Source of the DNA: Hyphomicrobium sp.
Lineage (GTDB): Bacteria; Pseudomonadota; Alphaproteobacteria; Rhizobiales; Hyphomicrobiaceae
NCBI GenBank assembly: GCA_003987725.1
Contig: RXJH01000001.1
Span: 248,001-312,000 of the forward strand
DNA length: 64,000 nucleotides
Direction: 5' to 3'
In this document: piece after piece, positions 9,175-18,433 of the stretch
How positions within the stretch are numbered: position 1 is the stretch's first letter
Layout of the letters: the number at the start of each line of letters is the position of its first letter
Notes under the pieces: model-generated
The model's input: only the letters and a program-made list of their open reading frames with translations
Databases searched by the model: none
What the model was told of the DNA's origin: nothing
Position numbers and translations under genes: made by a program

Positions 9175-10215
9175 GCTGGTTTCTCCTTTTGCAATTTGAT
9201 CGGGTTCCAGAAGTCCGCGGGTCGTGCCTTCGGCAGCCGCCCACGATTTTCCGAGTGCCAGTGTCGCGTCGACGCGCTTCAGCCAGCCGCGTCCGAAACG
9301 CCAGAAGTGGGGAAGAGCCCGGTATCGGGTGCGCCGGATCTCGGCGTAGTCGTCGATGAGATCGATCAGGCTGCGGCTGCCGATCGCGGCGAGCGTCTCG
9401 GGGCCGATCTCGCCGTCGACGGTCACGTTGACGGCCTGTTGCAGCATTCGGATGGCGGCGCCGACGCCGTGGTTCACGGCGGCATCGAAATGCATCAACG
9501 CGAGCGGTGCCGTGAACAGCGCGCAATGCGCCGGGTCATAGTATCGCCGGTCATAGATGGCTTCGACGACTGCATCGGGGATCGACTTCAGTTCCGCGAT
9601 CAGGCGCGGCCGCGACCCAGCATCGATCGTCTGGCCTTTGAAGTTGGCGTAGACTTCGAGCGTCACGCCGCGATTGGTCGGGCCACCCGGATCGTAAGGA
9701 TCGTTGGAATAGCCGCCCTCCATATCGAGGACATGAGTGAGCAATTTTGCGAAGATGCCGTTGCTCGCGGCCGTCTGTTCGGCATGGGCTTCCGTATTGG
9801 GCCATCTGAAGCCCAGAAGCCGAGCTGCGTCGAACGGAGCGACACTCACAGCATCGTTCTGGTTGCCGCCGAGAAGATAGAGCTTCTCGCCCGCCGTCCC
9901 GATCAGAAAGCCGACATGTCCGGCTGCCGGATCATCGCCGCGCGCGAGCACGGCGATGGCGCCGAAGCGCGGCTCGTCGAGGCTCAATCCCCAATCGAGA
10001 AATGACCTTGCGAGAAGCGAGCCCGTGCCTTCGCAGCCCGCACGCTTCAACATGGCGCCAGCAAATGCGGCGCACCATGGCGTCTCTTCGCTTTGGACAC
10101 TCGTATCGCCGGCTTCGCGAAAGTAGCGAAGTATTTCGGCGGAATTCTCCTTGCCCGGAATTTCGCGCACGCCGAATTCGGCCCACGCGGCCTCGAGCCA
10201 CGCCGGTTGGTTCAT
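8905..10215 (-). CDS. GTA endolysin: TIGR02594 peptidase + GH108 muramidase + holin-like tail
   Basis: A 436-residue fusion. Residues 1-140 match the TIGR02594/CHAP-like family (Cys48 in TPWCAAF, His100 in AGHVGFL). Residues about 155-325 are glycosyl hydrolase 108 with catalytic Glu166 in DMEGGYSNDPYDPGG, plus a peptidoglycan-binding segment. Residues 348-436 contain two hydrophobic stretches (about 370-392 and 405-425), like a small phage holin. It is the last gene of the GTA cluster, just after g15, and would cut the wall to release particles. A strong ribosome site before Met348 suggests the holin part is also made alone (see the entry at 8905-9174). Confidence 0.85.
   Translation of the reverse strand: MNQPAWLEAAWAEFGVREIPGKENSAEILRYFREAGDTSVQSEETPWCAAFAGAMLKRAGCEGTGSLLARSFLDWGLSLDEPRFGAIAVLARGDDPAAGHVGFLIGTAGEKLYLLGGNQNDAVSVAPFDAARLLGFRWPNTEAHAEQTAASNGIFAKLLTHVLDMEGGYSNDPYDPGGPTNRGVTLEVYANFKGQTIDAGSRPRLIAELKSIPDAVVEAIYDRRYYDPAHCALFTAPLALMHFDAAVNHGVGAAIRMLQQAVNVTVDGEIGPETLAAIGSRSLIDLIDDYAEIRRTRYRALPHFWRFGRGWLKRVDATLALGKSWAAAEGTTRGLLEPDQIAKGETSMNTTTTKTTDDGSKWWAQSKTLWGTLITAAATVLPVVAPAIGVSLPANLIQTFGDQVLTAVQALTGVFGTALAIYGRFKASSVLSLRKN
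9183..9189 (-). promoter_or_regulatory. Internal Shine-Dalgarno AAAGGAG inside the endolysin gene
   Basis: A near-consensus ribosome binding site inside a coding region, 8 bases from an in-frame ATG at 9174. It is the main evidence that the holin-like C-terminus can be translated independently. Confidence 0.6.
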
Positions 10216-10256
10216 TTTCGTACCCTTTTTTTTGGCCGCCGATAATCAGCCAGATC

Positions 10257-10347
10257 CGTCATGCCGACGAAGGTCGGCACCCAGTCAAAGATCCGCATTC
10301 GTCGTGTTGGAGCTTGGCTGGATCCCGGCCTTCGCCGGGATGACGGT
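10257..10347. repeat. Palindromic intergenic repeat, family B, copy B1
   Basis: About 90 bp starting CGTCATGCCGACGAAGGTCG and ending GGCCTTCGCCGGGATGACGG, so the ends are imperfect inverted repeats that can fold into a long hairpin. It lies directly after the g15 stop codon and before the endolysin start, where it could act as a terminator or attenuator. A second copy (B2) is at 25904-25994. Confidence 0.85.
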
Positions 10348-10353
10348 GATGAA

Positions 10354-13300
10354 TCAGACGACGGCCCCGCGCGGTGCGCCCCGGCCGAAGACGACGTTCG
10401 TCTGATAGACCTTGACCGTCACGCTCGACTGTGCGGCTCCGAAGTCGGTGATTTGATCCGCGCTCGAATAGGTGACGTTCGGTGACGAAGCACGGAGCGT
10501 TCGCTTCACCGTCGCGCCATCGAGAATATCGACCTCGTAGCTCTCGCTTTCTTCCCCGAGCGGCACCTCCGGCAATTCCCAGTTATCGCCGCCGCTGCGC
10601 GTGCGTCGAATCCAGGAGATTTGAAGATCACCCGATGCGCGCACGCCTTTGACGCGAGCCGGCGACAACGGCCGAAGCCCAAGCGTCTGATAGGCGAACG
10701 GCTCCGTGACATACGATGCGTCGCCGATATCGCGATTTCCGGGGCCATAGCGCCAGTTGAGCGAAACCTTCTGTTCGCTCTCGCGAAGCGGTACGGAGGT
10801 CACCGCGCCATCGAGAAGCACGAACTGCGCACCAGCGGGTAGCGGGTTGGCCATCGCACCCTCGGTTCCGAACTGCCCGCGCAGCAGTCCACTCAGTCGA
10901 TATGTTTGCGCATCGACGAGCTCCGCGGTTTGGAACTGGATGATCTCGCAATCGCCGTTCGGACTTCGGAGAGCCGCAAGGTTGGCGCCCGCCAACATCG
11001 CAATGATATCCGCAGACGACAGCGTTCCATTCGTCAATCGCACACGTAATGACGCGCGCCGATCGATCCGCCCTTCCGGTCCCGCCTCGAGATCGTCGAG
11101 CGTTACGCCGAGCGTCGCTGGAGCACCGGCGATTGCTTTGAGCTGATAGCTCGTCTCCAGCGACGACGCGAAAACAGCGACGCTGCCCGGCCACGGTTTC
11201 TGCATCGCGGCGACGTAGGCAGAACTTGCATCCGCTGCCGGGTTCCACTGCGGAAGATCGAGCAAGGCGGCGGCGGGCGAACCGGCCTGAACCGGCGCGG
11301 GCTCGGCGGCGGCGCGGGGGACGACATCGATCTGATCATAGACGCCCGGATCGATACTCAAGGCGCGAATGTCGCGAACGCCGTGCTCTGAAACGCCGGT
11401 CACCCTCAGCAACCGGGTTCGCCCGGCGATGCTGGCCGCAACCATGTCTCCCGGTTCGAGCGCAAGCGCCGATGGCGGCAACTTGAACGTCGCGGACTCG
11501 CGCGTCGCCCAAGTTTCGTAAAGCCAGCTCTCGACAATCGCTCCCGCGAGGCCGTCATCGAGCACGATCGGAAGATCGGCTTCGGCGACACGGCTGCTCG
11601 CGCCTGTCAGGCGCCGCGCTTCCGCGACGGCTTGCGGATAGTCGTCGAGCCCCGAAATGTAGCGGACTTTCGCGCTCGCCGGGAGATCGGTCTCCTGCGC
11701 GCGCGTCAGTTCGTAGAGCGCGTCGCCTGCGCTTTCCTCAACGAGATCGTCTTGCCCTAACGTCATCGCCGGTGCGGCGCGGCCGCGATGTCGGAACACG
11801 ATCCGGCCGTCGCTTTCGATGCTGTCGAAAAAGTATGCGAGCTCCAATGGCTGGATCGCATCGCGCGCAGCCATCGTCCGGTCGATGACGTAGCCCGGCA
11901 CCGTGCCTGTCAAATTCGACGCATCGAAATCAGTGAAACCCTGATCGAGAAGAATTGCCGAGACGACATCGTCGAGCCCGGCGCCGCCGAGGCGACCGTT
12001 GATCCAGTGCCCAAACGGCCAGTTTTCGCTATCACCCCAATAGGTCGCCGCGTCGGGAAATGCCGGATAGGGCCGCGCATCCCAACAGTAGACGTGGATG
12101 CGATCGAGATCGACCATGCGTGCGCCCGTCACCGCCGAGACCGGATTGAGGTCTTCGGTGTAACCGGGCTTCGTCCAATCGAATGCGTCACACAGCGCCT
12201 GGCGATGACGCGCCTGCATCAGGTCGTCGCGAAGCCCGCGCGAATAGTAGGGCAACGCCGACTCCGAGCTCTTCGGATCAACGAAGACGTTCGGCTGGTT
12301 TGCGCCTTTGTCGACGGCGGGGCAGCCGATTTCCATGAACCAAAAGGGTTTCGACTCCGGCACCCATGCGGTCGCCGTCGCGCTTTCAACGCCACCCGGG
12401 CGATTGTAATGCGCGTTCTTCCACCACGAGAGAACATCCTTGTAACGGAAGACCCAGGGCTTGGCGGCTCCGTCCGTTATCGGCGTGCGGATCTGTGCGT
12501 CGCGATCGGCATCGGAGGCGTAATACCAGTCGAAGCCTTCGCCGCCGTGGACGTTCGACCGTAAATATGCCGGATCATAGATCGAAGTTGCTCCAGCGAT
12601 GGCGTCGAGATGATCGCGGCCTTCGCGCCAATCGGCGAGCGGCCAATAGACGTCGATCCCGATCGCATCGATGTTCGGCGACGACCACAACGGATCGAGA
12701 TGAAAATAGACATCGCCCGAGCCGTCGCTAGGCTGATGGCCAAAGTATTCCGACCAGTCGGCGGCGTAGAGCACTTTTGTTTCTGGACCGAGGATCGCCT
12801 TTACGTCGGCGGCAAGCGCAATCAGCGCCGTGACGAAAGGATAGACGCTCGCGCCTGAGCGAACGGACGTCAGCCCGCGCAGCTCGGTGCCGATGACGAA
12901 CGCATCGACGCCGCCTGCGGCTTTCGCAAGAAAGGCCTGATGCAGAACCATGCGCCGGTACGACCATTCGTCCGGTCCCGTGTAGCGAACGCTAGTCCCC
13001 GAGATAGAAAAATCGGATCGCGCCGCAGCGCCGACGAAACTTGCGATCTGCATCGCTGCCGTTGACGTCTTGTCCGGCGTTCCTGAGCTGCCAGGTGCCG
13101 GATGGCAGGTGATCCGTCCGCGCCAAGGGTAAGCCGGCTGGCTCGCGCCGCCATATGGATCGGCAAGGCTGTTGCCGGCCGCGACGTCCATCAGGATGAA
13201 CGGCGTCAGCGTCACGTTCAGTCCGCGCGCCTTCATATCCTGGATGGCGGCGACGACAGTCTGGTCGGAGGGCGTTCCGCCGTACGCCGCGTTGCCGTCG

Positions 13301-14301
13301 CGCGTGCTGATCAGAAGCGCGCTGCTGCGCGTTTCTCCGGCGACGGACCATTTCAACGGCGCGGTCGATTTGTGCCGGGTTTCGACGCCGGGCTTGATCT
13401 TGCATTCACCGGCGCGCAGATCTGTCCCGAACCAGCTGACGACGAGCGACACCGATTTCGCGTTCGGCAACGATGCTTCGAGTTGATCGAGCGAAACCTG
13501 CCAGTCGGTCGGGCCCAGCATTTGATGGACGTTCTCCGACTGCGAAACGCCGTCGTCGAAGGTTTGGTGCACGGGCTCCGTTGCGTACACGAACTCGCCC
13601 GAGCCCGGGATCATCACGACGCCGCGCACGTCCCGATCCGCATTGCCGACGCTACGGAAAACTTCAAACGTCAGCTGCGGGACTCGGTTGCCGTAAGCGG
13701 CAAGCGGGAAACGCTCGAACACGACATACGCGACGCCGCGATAGGCCGGCGCATTTTCCGCGCCTTCGCGCGCCGCGATGAGGCTATCGACGTCCTGCGT
13801 CTCGGTACCCGTGTGGAGGCGGAACGTCGCGCGTGCGCGGTCGAGCTCCTGCTCGTCGGCCCAGATGCGGCCGATGCGCGTCACCACGCCTTCGGCAAGC
13901 GCGACCGCGAAGTTCGCATAGTAGCTGTATTGCGTAACACGCGTTTTGCTTCCGGACCCGCCTTTGGCGCTGCCCGAGGCTTCCGTCGTCGTGGTAATTT
14001 CTTCTTCGATATCGGTCGCCCAGATGATCTGGCCGCCGACGCGCGCACGCCCATAAATCTTCGGCAGCGGTGCGCCTTCGGTCGACGAGGTTATGCGCAG
14101 ATCGGACAATCGCGGACCTTCCACCGCGCGCGTCTGTCCGGACGACGCGAAAAGCGCGTTGTCGACATAGCTGCCCGCGAATGCGCCGATCTGAGATCCG
14201 ATTGTCGCTCCCGTAAGCGTGACGCCCAGGAGACCGACGCCGGCGGGCAACATGCTGCTGCCGACGGCGGCACCGACTGCAGCAAGAGCAAGCGTCGCCA
14301 T
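10354..14301 (-). CDS. GTA host-specificity/tail tip protein g15 (TIM-barrel 'megatron')
   Basis: 1315-residue baseplate and receptor-binding protein, matching the length of Rhodobacter GTA g15. The N-terminus has a hydrophobic Gly/Ala-rich segment (1-45). A glycoside-hydrolase-like TIM-barrel region lies in the middle (about 400-760, with CDAFDWTKPG and RIHVYCWDARPYPAFPD), followed by phage tail fibronectin-like domains. It starts 3 bases after the g14 stop, with ATG at 14301. It is the last structural gene of the particle cluster and is followed by repeat B1 and the endolysin. Confidence 0.93.
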   Translation of the reverse strand: MATLALAAVGAAVGSSMLPAGVGLLGVTLTGATIGSQIGAFAGSYVDNALFASSGQTRAVEGPRLSDLRITSSTEGAPLPKIYGRARVGGQIIWATDIEEEITTTTEASGSAKGGSGSKTRVTQYSYYANFAVALAEGVVTRIGRIWADEQELDRARATFRLHTGTETQDVDSLIAAREGAENAPAYRGVAYVVFERFPLAAYGNRVPQLTFEVFRSVGNADRDVRGVVMIPGSGEFVYATEPVHQTFDDGVSQSENVHQMLGPTDWQVSLDQLEASLPNAKSVSLVVSWFGTDLRAGECKIKPGVETRHKSTAPLKWSVAGETRSSALLISTRDGNAAYGGTPSDQTVVAAIQDMKARGLNVTLTPFILMDVAAGNSLADPYGGASQPAYPWRGRITCHPAPGSSGTPDKTSTAAMQIASFVGAAARSDFSISGTSVRYTGPDEWSYRRMVLHQAFLAKAAGGVDAFVIGTELRGLTSVRSGASVYPFVTALIALAADVKAILGPETKVLYAADWSEYFGHQPSDGSGDVYFHLDPLWSSPNIDAIGIDVYWPLADWREGRDHLDAIAGATSIYDPAYLRSNVHGGEGFDWYYASDADRDAQIRTPITDGAAKPWVFRYKDVLSWWKNAHYNRPGGVESATATAWVPESKPFWFMEIGCPAVDKGANQPNVFVDPKSSESALPYYSRGLRDDLMQARHRQALCDAFDWTKPGYTEDLNPVSAVTGARMVDLDRIHVYCWDARPYPAFPDAATYWGDSENWPFGHWINGRLGGAGLDDVVSAILLDQGFTDFDASNLTGTVPGYVIDRTMAARDAIQPLELAYFFDSIESDGRIVFRHRGRAAPAMTLGQDDLVEESAGDALYELTRAQETDLPASAKVRYISGLDDYPQAVAEARRLTGASSRVAEADLPIVLDDGLAGAIVESWLYETWATRESATFKLPPSALALEPGDMVAASIAGRTRLLRVTGVSEHGVRDIRALSIDPGVYDQIDVVPRAAAEPAPVQAGSPAAALLDLPQWNPAADASSAYVAAMQKPWPGSVAVFASSLETSYQLKAIAGAPATLGVTLDDLEAGPEGRIDRRASLRVRLTNGTLSSADIIAMLAGANLAALRSPNGDCEIIQFQTAELVDAQTYRLSGLLRGQFGTEGAMANPLPAGAQFVLLDGAVTSVPLRESEQKVSLNWRYGPGNRDIGDASYVTEPFAYQTLGLRPLSPARVKGVRASGDLQISWIRRTRSGGDNWELPEVPLGEESESYEVDILDGATVKRTLRASSPNVTYSSADQITDFGAAQSSVTVKVYQTNVVFGRGAPRGAVV

Positions 14302-14303
14302 GT

Positions 14304-14750
14304 TCAGGAGCCTTCCGATAGGTCAGGAAATTGAAATGCGCCTGCGATGCGGCGGCTCCACCAATTCGTCAGAGCCACCTCGGCGACCGGCGCGTTTTCA
14401 ATCGCGTGCACCATCGCAGATGGTCCGGTGACAATCGCAGCATGCTTGGCGATGAAGCCGGTGCGCAATCGGAACACGAGCACGTCACCCGCACTGATCG
14501 TTGCAACCGGCTTCGGCTCGAGATGCCGGCTCGCGGCTTCGAGCATCGCCTCGCTGCCGCTCGCTTCGGCCCAATCGCGGCTGTACGCGGGTGGCGTTTC
14601 GGCGTCGTCGCCGTAAAGCTCTCTCCAAACGCCGCGCACGAGGCCGAGGCAGTCCGTGCCGACGTGGCGGAGGCTCGCCTGATGATGATACGGCGTGCCG
14701 ATCCAGCCGCGCGCGGCTTGGATAATTCTCTCCCGTGTCACATGCTGCAT
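14304..14750 (-). CDS. GTA cell-wall peptidase g14 (NlpC/P60)
   Basis: 148-residue NlpC/P60 cysteine peptidase carried in the tail, thought to open the recipient's peptidoglycan. Catalytic Cys34 sits in GTDCLGLVRG and His103 in IAKHAAIV. ATG at 14750 (MQHVTRERIIQAARGW) gives the normal family N-terminus; the longer in-frame extension is antisense to nothing and overlaps g13, so it was not used. It is two bases from g13 and two from g15. Confidence 0.93.
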   Translation of the reverse strand: MQHVTRERIIQAARGWIGTPYHHQASLRHVGTDCLGLVRGVWRELYGDDAETPPAYSRDWAEASGSEAMLEAASRHLEPKPVATISAGDVLVFRLRTGFIAKHAAIVTGPSAMVHAIENAPVAEVALTNWWSRRIAGAFQFPDLSEGS

Positions 14751-14752
14751 CT

Positions 14753-15613
14753 TCAGCTCGCGCGTCCGATCTGCGTCAGGAATTGGTTGCCCGGCATCGA
14801 CGGGAAGCCGCGAAAGTTGATCGTGTTGCGGAAGCGCGCCTTGCACGTTTCGAAGCGCTTGTCGCAGCCTGCCGTGACGGTGAACGCGTCTCCGATTGCT
14901 GGTGGTCCTTCGGCGTCTTGCCAAAGCTCGATCTCGACGGCAGCCCTGAGTTTCGTGTGCGATTTGACCTCGATCTTCAGGTTCGCTGAGGCGCCAGACG
15001 TGAACGTAAAGAGGCCGCGCGAGAAAAATCGGGTCTCGAATGCGTCGATGCCGCCGACCTTGAATCGCCGCGCTGAGATTGCAGCAACGATTGTGCCCTC
15101 ACCCCGGAATGCGGAGGACGAAAGATCGACACCGCAGCGACTATCGCCGAGATCGGCGTCGCAGGTCTGCTGAAGCAAACGTCCTGTCGGTTGTTGCAAA
15201 TAGTGCGCGAGGCCGCGCAGCTCGGCGGTGAAGCTCGCGCCCGTGCGCCTGACCTCGCCGATACTCCCCGACCGCATCAGCACGCGTTGACCGGGATCGG
15301 TCCAATTGACGCGATAGATCGCGATGCGAGCCTCGTCGTAGCGTCCGGCTGCGAGATCGTCATCGGTCAAGGTTGCAGATGACAGCGCGCCGGTGACTTC
15401 GAGATTATCGACCGCCAGCCCGAGGCTGTCGGTGATGTCGCTCGCGGTGAACCCGGCCGCGGCCTCGTAAATCGTGCCGTCGAATGAGACAGCGTTGTCG
15501 TGATCGGTGAAGCCCAGCACCGTGCCGTCGCGGCGTTGGATGCGCCAGCACCAGCAGAGCGTCGTCGCACGGCTTTTGAGATGCGCTGCGAATTCCGGTG
15601 TCAGCGTTTTCAC
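14753..15613 (-). CDS. GTA tail hub protein g13 (DUF2163)
   Basis: 286-residue DUF2163 (phage BR0599-like) protein, the hub at the tail tip. Visible family features are FTDHDNAVSFDG near the N-terminus, the Cys-rich part with CDADLGDSRCGVDL, and the C-terminal KRFETCKARFRNTINFRG. The start is GTG at 15613, overlapping the TGA of g12 (GTGA), so the two are translationally coupled. Confidence 0.93.
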   Translation of the reverse strand: MKTLTPEFAAHLKSRATTLCWCWRIQRRDGTVLGFTDHDNAVSFDGTIYEAAAGFTASDITDSLGLAVDNLEVTGALSSATLTDDDLAAGRYDEARIAIYRVNWTDPGQRVLMRSGSIGEVRRTGASFTAELRGLAHYLQQPTGRLLQQTCDADLGDSRCGVDLSSSAFRGEGTIVAAISARRFKVGGIDAFETRFFSRGLFTFTSGASANLKIEVKSHTKLRAAVEIELWQDAEGPPAIGDAFTVTAGCDKRFETCKARFRNTINFRGFPSMPGNQFLTQIGRAS

Positions 15614-16248
15614 AGGCGCACCTCGACGATCGGAATGTTCGGAATGGCGCCCGACGTGAATCCCGAGAGATTGATCTCGAGCTTGTCGGTATCGAAACGC
15701 ACCGGCACGTCGAATTCGAAGCCCGCCGTTACGGATTGACCGCTCGCCGGAATGTGCCCTACGAGGAATGTCGCGATGCCCGTCGTGGCATCGATTGCGA
15801 AGTGCGTGCCGGCCGTTTGCTCCGCGCCGGCAACAGCGATCTTCACAGTCGCCGCGATTGGCTTCTTGATATCGCGCATCCAGGGCGCGAAGGCGCTGCC
15901 GTAGACCTTCTTCAGCTGGAATGCCGCTTGTGCGCCGGTGCCCGTTCCGATCACCTGGTCGAGTGCCGCGGGCACGGCGTTCGGCGCACAGGATTTCCAA
16001 TCCATCGGATCGCGCCAGCGAAAGGCGTGAAGGCGGCCGCGGCGTTCTTCGAAGAACGCGATAATCTCGGCGAGATCGGCGAGCGATTTGACGCCGTAGC
16101 CCGCGTTGTAGGTTCGGCGGCTGTCGGCCCAACGGCTGTTGCGTTCTTCATAACCCGATCCGAGCACGACAACGTCGGTGCGCCGCTCAGGGCCGCCTTG
16201 CGCGTTGCGCGAGATCGCCGTCGGAAATCTGACGTCGTGAAAGGACAT
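15610..16248 (-). CDS. GTA distal tail protein g12 (DUF2460)
   Basis: 212-residue DUF2460 protein that caps the tail tube and connects to the hub. MSFHDVRFPTAISRNAQGG is the typical opening, followed by RTDVVVLGSGYEERN, a hallmark of the family. ATG at 16248 was chosen for that reason over an upstream start at 16275. Four-base overlap with g13. Confidence 0.93.
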   Translation of the reverse strand: MSFHDVRFPTAISRNAQGGPERRTDVVVLGSGYEERNSRWADSRRTYNAGYGVKSLADLAEIIAFFEERRGRLHAFRWRDPMDWKSCAPNAVPAALDQVIGTGTGAQAAFQLKKVYGSAFAPWMRDIKKPIAATVKIAVAGAEQTAGTHFAIDATTGIATFLVGHIPASGQSVTAGFEFDVPVRFDTDKLEINLSGFTSGAIPNIPIVEVRL

Positions 16249-16304
16249 GTGCGTTTCGCTTTCGTGATGCGGCACTTCAGACGCCGCGCGTCAGAGATTG
16301 CGCC

Positions 16305-16895
16305 TTACAGGTTTCTCTGGCCGGCAGCGGCGGCGCGCGCGATCATCGCGGCGATCTGAGATTGAGAGCGTGCGAAGCCTTGCACGTCAGGCGTCGAAAT
16401 ATTGATCGTGATCTGCTGCCCGCCGCTACCCGACATCGCGACGCCGAGCCGCCCGTCGGCCCCGCGCGTCAGCGGCATGATGGCTTCCGGCCCACGTTCT
16501 CCCGCGAGGCCTGTCGCGCCTCCGGCCATTGGAAACGTGATCGGACTTGCGATCACGCCGCCGCTCGCGAACGGCACGGGTGTGCCACTTTGAATGACGC
16601 CGCCTTTCGCGAACGGCATCGCACCAGAGATGACGCCTTGGAACATCGACGCGAGGCCGGACGTCAACGGCTGCAGCGCCGTCTTCAGCGCGAGCTGCGA
16701 GATGTTCAGCGCCAGCGACTTCAAGACGTCGCCTACGTTCTTGCCTTTGATGGCAATATCGGTGAAGGCGGAGACCAGCGTGTTGGCGAATTGCCGTCCG
16801 GTCCGCGTCGTCGATTGGAGTTTGCTTTCGAGATCGCTGGTGTCGGCGGTTACCTTGACGTTCCAGGTTTCGAGTTGCTCGTCATTCATCGGCAT
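16305..16895 (-). CDS. GTA tail tape measure protein g11 (short)
   Basis: 196-residue tape-measure protein. It is far shorter than in siphophages, as expected for the short tail of Rhodobacter-type particles. The central region has FAKGGVIQSGTPVPFASGGV and GERGPEAIMPL, repeats typical of tape-measure C-termini. The N-terminus is helical and polar. It overlaps g10.1 by 14 bases. The short length supports a GTA rather than a full siphophage. Confidence 0.9.
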   Translation of the reverse strand: MPMNDEQLETWNVKVTADTSDLESKLQSTTRTGRQFANTLVSAFTDIAIKGKNVGDVLKSLALNISQLALKTALQPLTSGLASMFQGVISGAMPFAKGGVIQSGTPVPFASGGVIASPITFPMAGGATGLAGERGPEAIMPLTRGADGRLGVAMSGSGGQQITINISTPDVQGFARSQSQIAAMIARAAAAGQRNL

Positions 16896-17073
16896 TTATC
16901 GGTCTTTCATCGGGGAAGCGTTGCATCAGCGCGTCGAGGTCGAGGCGTGTGAGTTCCCGGTTTCCGCCGGCATCGCCGAACTTTCCGGCGAGTGCCGCTT
17001 GCAGTTCGCGCGGTGTCAGCGACCAGAACACGGCGGGCACCATGCCGAGGACGCCGAGACCAAGCTCCATCAC
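16882..17073 (-). CDS. GTA small tail assembly protein g10.1 (TIGR02216/rcc01693 family)
   Basis: 63-residue protein in the position of the tail assembly chaperone partner, between g10 and g11. It matches the rcc01693-like pattern: a hydrophobic helix (LGLGVLGMVPAVFWSLTP) followed by PRELQAALAG and an Arg/Asp-rich tail. ATG at 17073 overlaps the end of g10 by four bases and the gene overlaps g11 by 14, so all three are coupled. Confidence 0.85.
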   Translation of the reverse strand: MMELGLGVLGMVPAVFWSLTPRELQAALAGKFGDAGGNRELTRLDLDALMQRFPDERPINADE

Positions 17074-17453
17074 GTGGTTCCAGCGAAAGGGGCGATTGCT
17101 TCGCCGCCTGCCTCCTGCTTCGGCGTTTCATCCGTCGCCGCATCGTCTCCGCCGAACGTCGCGTTCAAAAGCCGGGCGACGATGCCGACGTATTCCGCAG
17201 CGCCGCCCTCGGCGCGCATCAAGGCGACCTCGGCGTCGGACACGGCGCATCCCGCACCGCGCAGGCCGGCTGCGATGATTTTCACGCAATCGCGCGCGGA
17301 GAGACGTCCCTTCTCGAAACGCGCTGCGAGCGCCAGCATATCATCGTCGCCGAAGGCGCTTTCGAGTTCGGCGAGCGCGCCGAGCGTCAGCACGAGCCGA
17401 TACGCGCGACCATCGAGTATCGCCTCGATCTCGCCGCGGTGCTTGTTTGCCAT
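17070..17453 (-). CDS. GTA tail assembly chaperone g10
   Basis: 127-residue gene transfer agent family protein (g10). The N-terminal part NKHRGEIEAILDGRAYRLVLTLG and the ELESAFGDDD motif are the family signature; a helical domain (residues 45-100) and a variable acidic tail follow. It lies after the tail tube gene and couples to g10.1 by a four-base overlap. Confidence 0.9.
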   Translation of the reverse strand: MANKHRGEIEAILDGRAYRLVLTLGALAELESAFGDDDMLALAARFEKGRLSARDCVKIIAAGLRGAGCAVSDAEVALMRAEGGAAEYVGIVARLLNATFGGDDAATDETPKQEAGGEAIAPFAGTT

Positions 17454-17495
17454 GTGAAGTGGCCCCTCTATTGACGCTGTCGGATGCAGGTGGCG

Positions 17496-17912
17496 CTATG
17501 CCGCCGCCGTGAAGGTCAGTGCGCCCGCGCTTTCAAGCGTCAGGTCGAAGGTCAATTCCGCATCGTGACGGCCGCTGAATTCCAGCGAGGTGATCTGGAA
17601 CGCACCTGCGATTATTCCGAAGTCCGGAATGATCACCTGCCAGTCGCGAATGGTTCCGTTGAATGCATAATCGCGGATCGTCGTGTCGGACGACCCGTCC
17701 TTGAAGACGCCCGAGCCGGTGATGCGCGCTGACTTGATGCCTGCGCCGGTCAGCAGCTCGCGCCACTGTCCCGCGCTCTCAGTGTTGGTGATCTCGACCG
17801 TTTCCGCGCTGATCGATAATCCGCGCGCGCGAAGTCCGGCGACCGTCACGAAGACGCCCGCGCCTGTCGTATCGACCTTGAGGAGAAGGTCCTTGCCTTT
17901 CTGTGCTGCCAT
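17496..17912 (-). CDS. GTA major tail tube protein g9 (TP901-1 family)
   Basis: 138-residue major tail protein of the TP901-1/MTP fold. It opens MAAQKGKDLLLKVD, includes the conserved TVEITNTESAGQWRELLTGAG, and ends with a beta-rich segment. ATG at 17912. A 113-base gap separates it from g8 upstream and 42 bases from g10 downstream, so it is the least tightly packed gene of the tail block. Confidence 0.93.
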   Translation of the reverse strand: MAAQKGKDLLLKVDTTGAGVFVTVAGLRARGLSISAETVEITNTESAGQWRELLTGAGIKSARITGSGVFKDGSSDTTIRDYAFNGTIRDWQVIIPDFGIIAGAFQITSLEFSGRHDAELTFDLTLESAGALTFTAAA

Positions 17913-18025
17913 GGTCCGGTAAGACTCGTTGTTTGGTGCGCGCGGCTATTGCTCCGGCACGGAGCAGGCCACCAGGCACTGGGCTGATGAAGGGAAAGCG
18001 AAAGTCGTTCGTCGGAGGCGTCGTG

Positions 18026-18433
18026 TCAGTTCGGCTCTGTAACCGCGCGGAAGCGCGTGATGCCGTGGAAGGTTTCACCATCGGTGTCGCGACGGGCTTC
18101 GGAAAATTCGTGGCGCAAGTTCACGAGGCGATGGCCTTCGAGAGGCAGATCCTGATCATGCAGAGCGTCGCGGGCGGCCGCTATGACGGCCTGTGCCTCC
18201 TTGCGGCCAGGAGCGCGCGACCAGACGTGCAGGGTGATGACGTGCTCGTAACCTTTTTCCGTGCCGGTCGACCAATCGCGTTCGGTCGATTGGCCGAACG
18301 TCATGAATGGAAATTCGGCGCGCGCCGGAACGTCGTCATAAATGCGCGGGCCGCCGAGCGCCGACGTCGTGGCGGCGTCGTTCGCCAACTTCGAGAAGAT
18401 CGCCTGCTGAAGAGCGAAAGCTGCGCTCGACAT
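18026..18433 (-). CDS. GTA head-tail connector/tail terminator g8 (DUF3168)
   Basis: 135-residue DUF3168 protein (g8). Visible family elements are the N-terminal ALQQAIFSKLANDAATTSALGG, the central RIYDDVPARAEFPFMTFGQS and the conserved HVITLHVWSRAPGRKEAQ. Its ATG at 18433 shares bases with the TAA of the small upstream ORF (TAATG), so it is translationally coupled to it. Confidence 0.92.
   Translation of the reverse strand: MSSAAFALQQAIFSKLANDAATTSALGGPRIYDDVPARAEFPFMTFGQSTERDWSTGTEKGYEHVITLHVWSRAPGRKEAQAVIAAARDALHDQDLPLEGHRLVNLRHEFSEARRDTDGETFHGITRFRAVTEPN

Noticed and set aside
13102-14334. 410-codon plus-strand frame opposite GTA g15
   Set aside because: Antisense shadow of a recognised gene; no motif and atypical composition.
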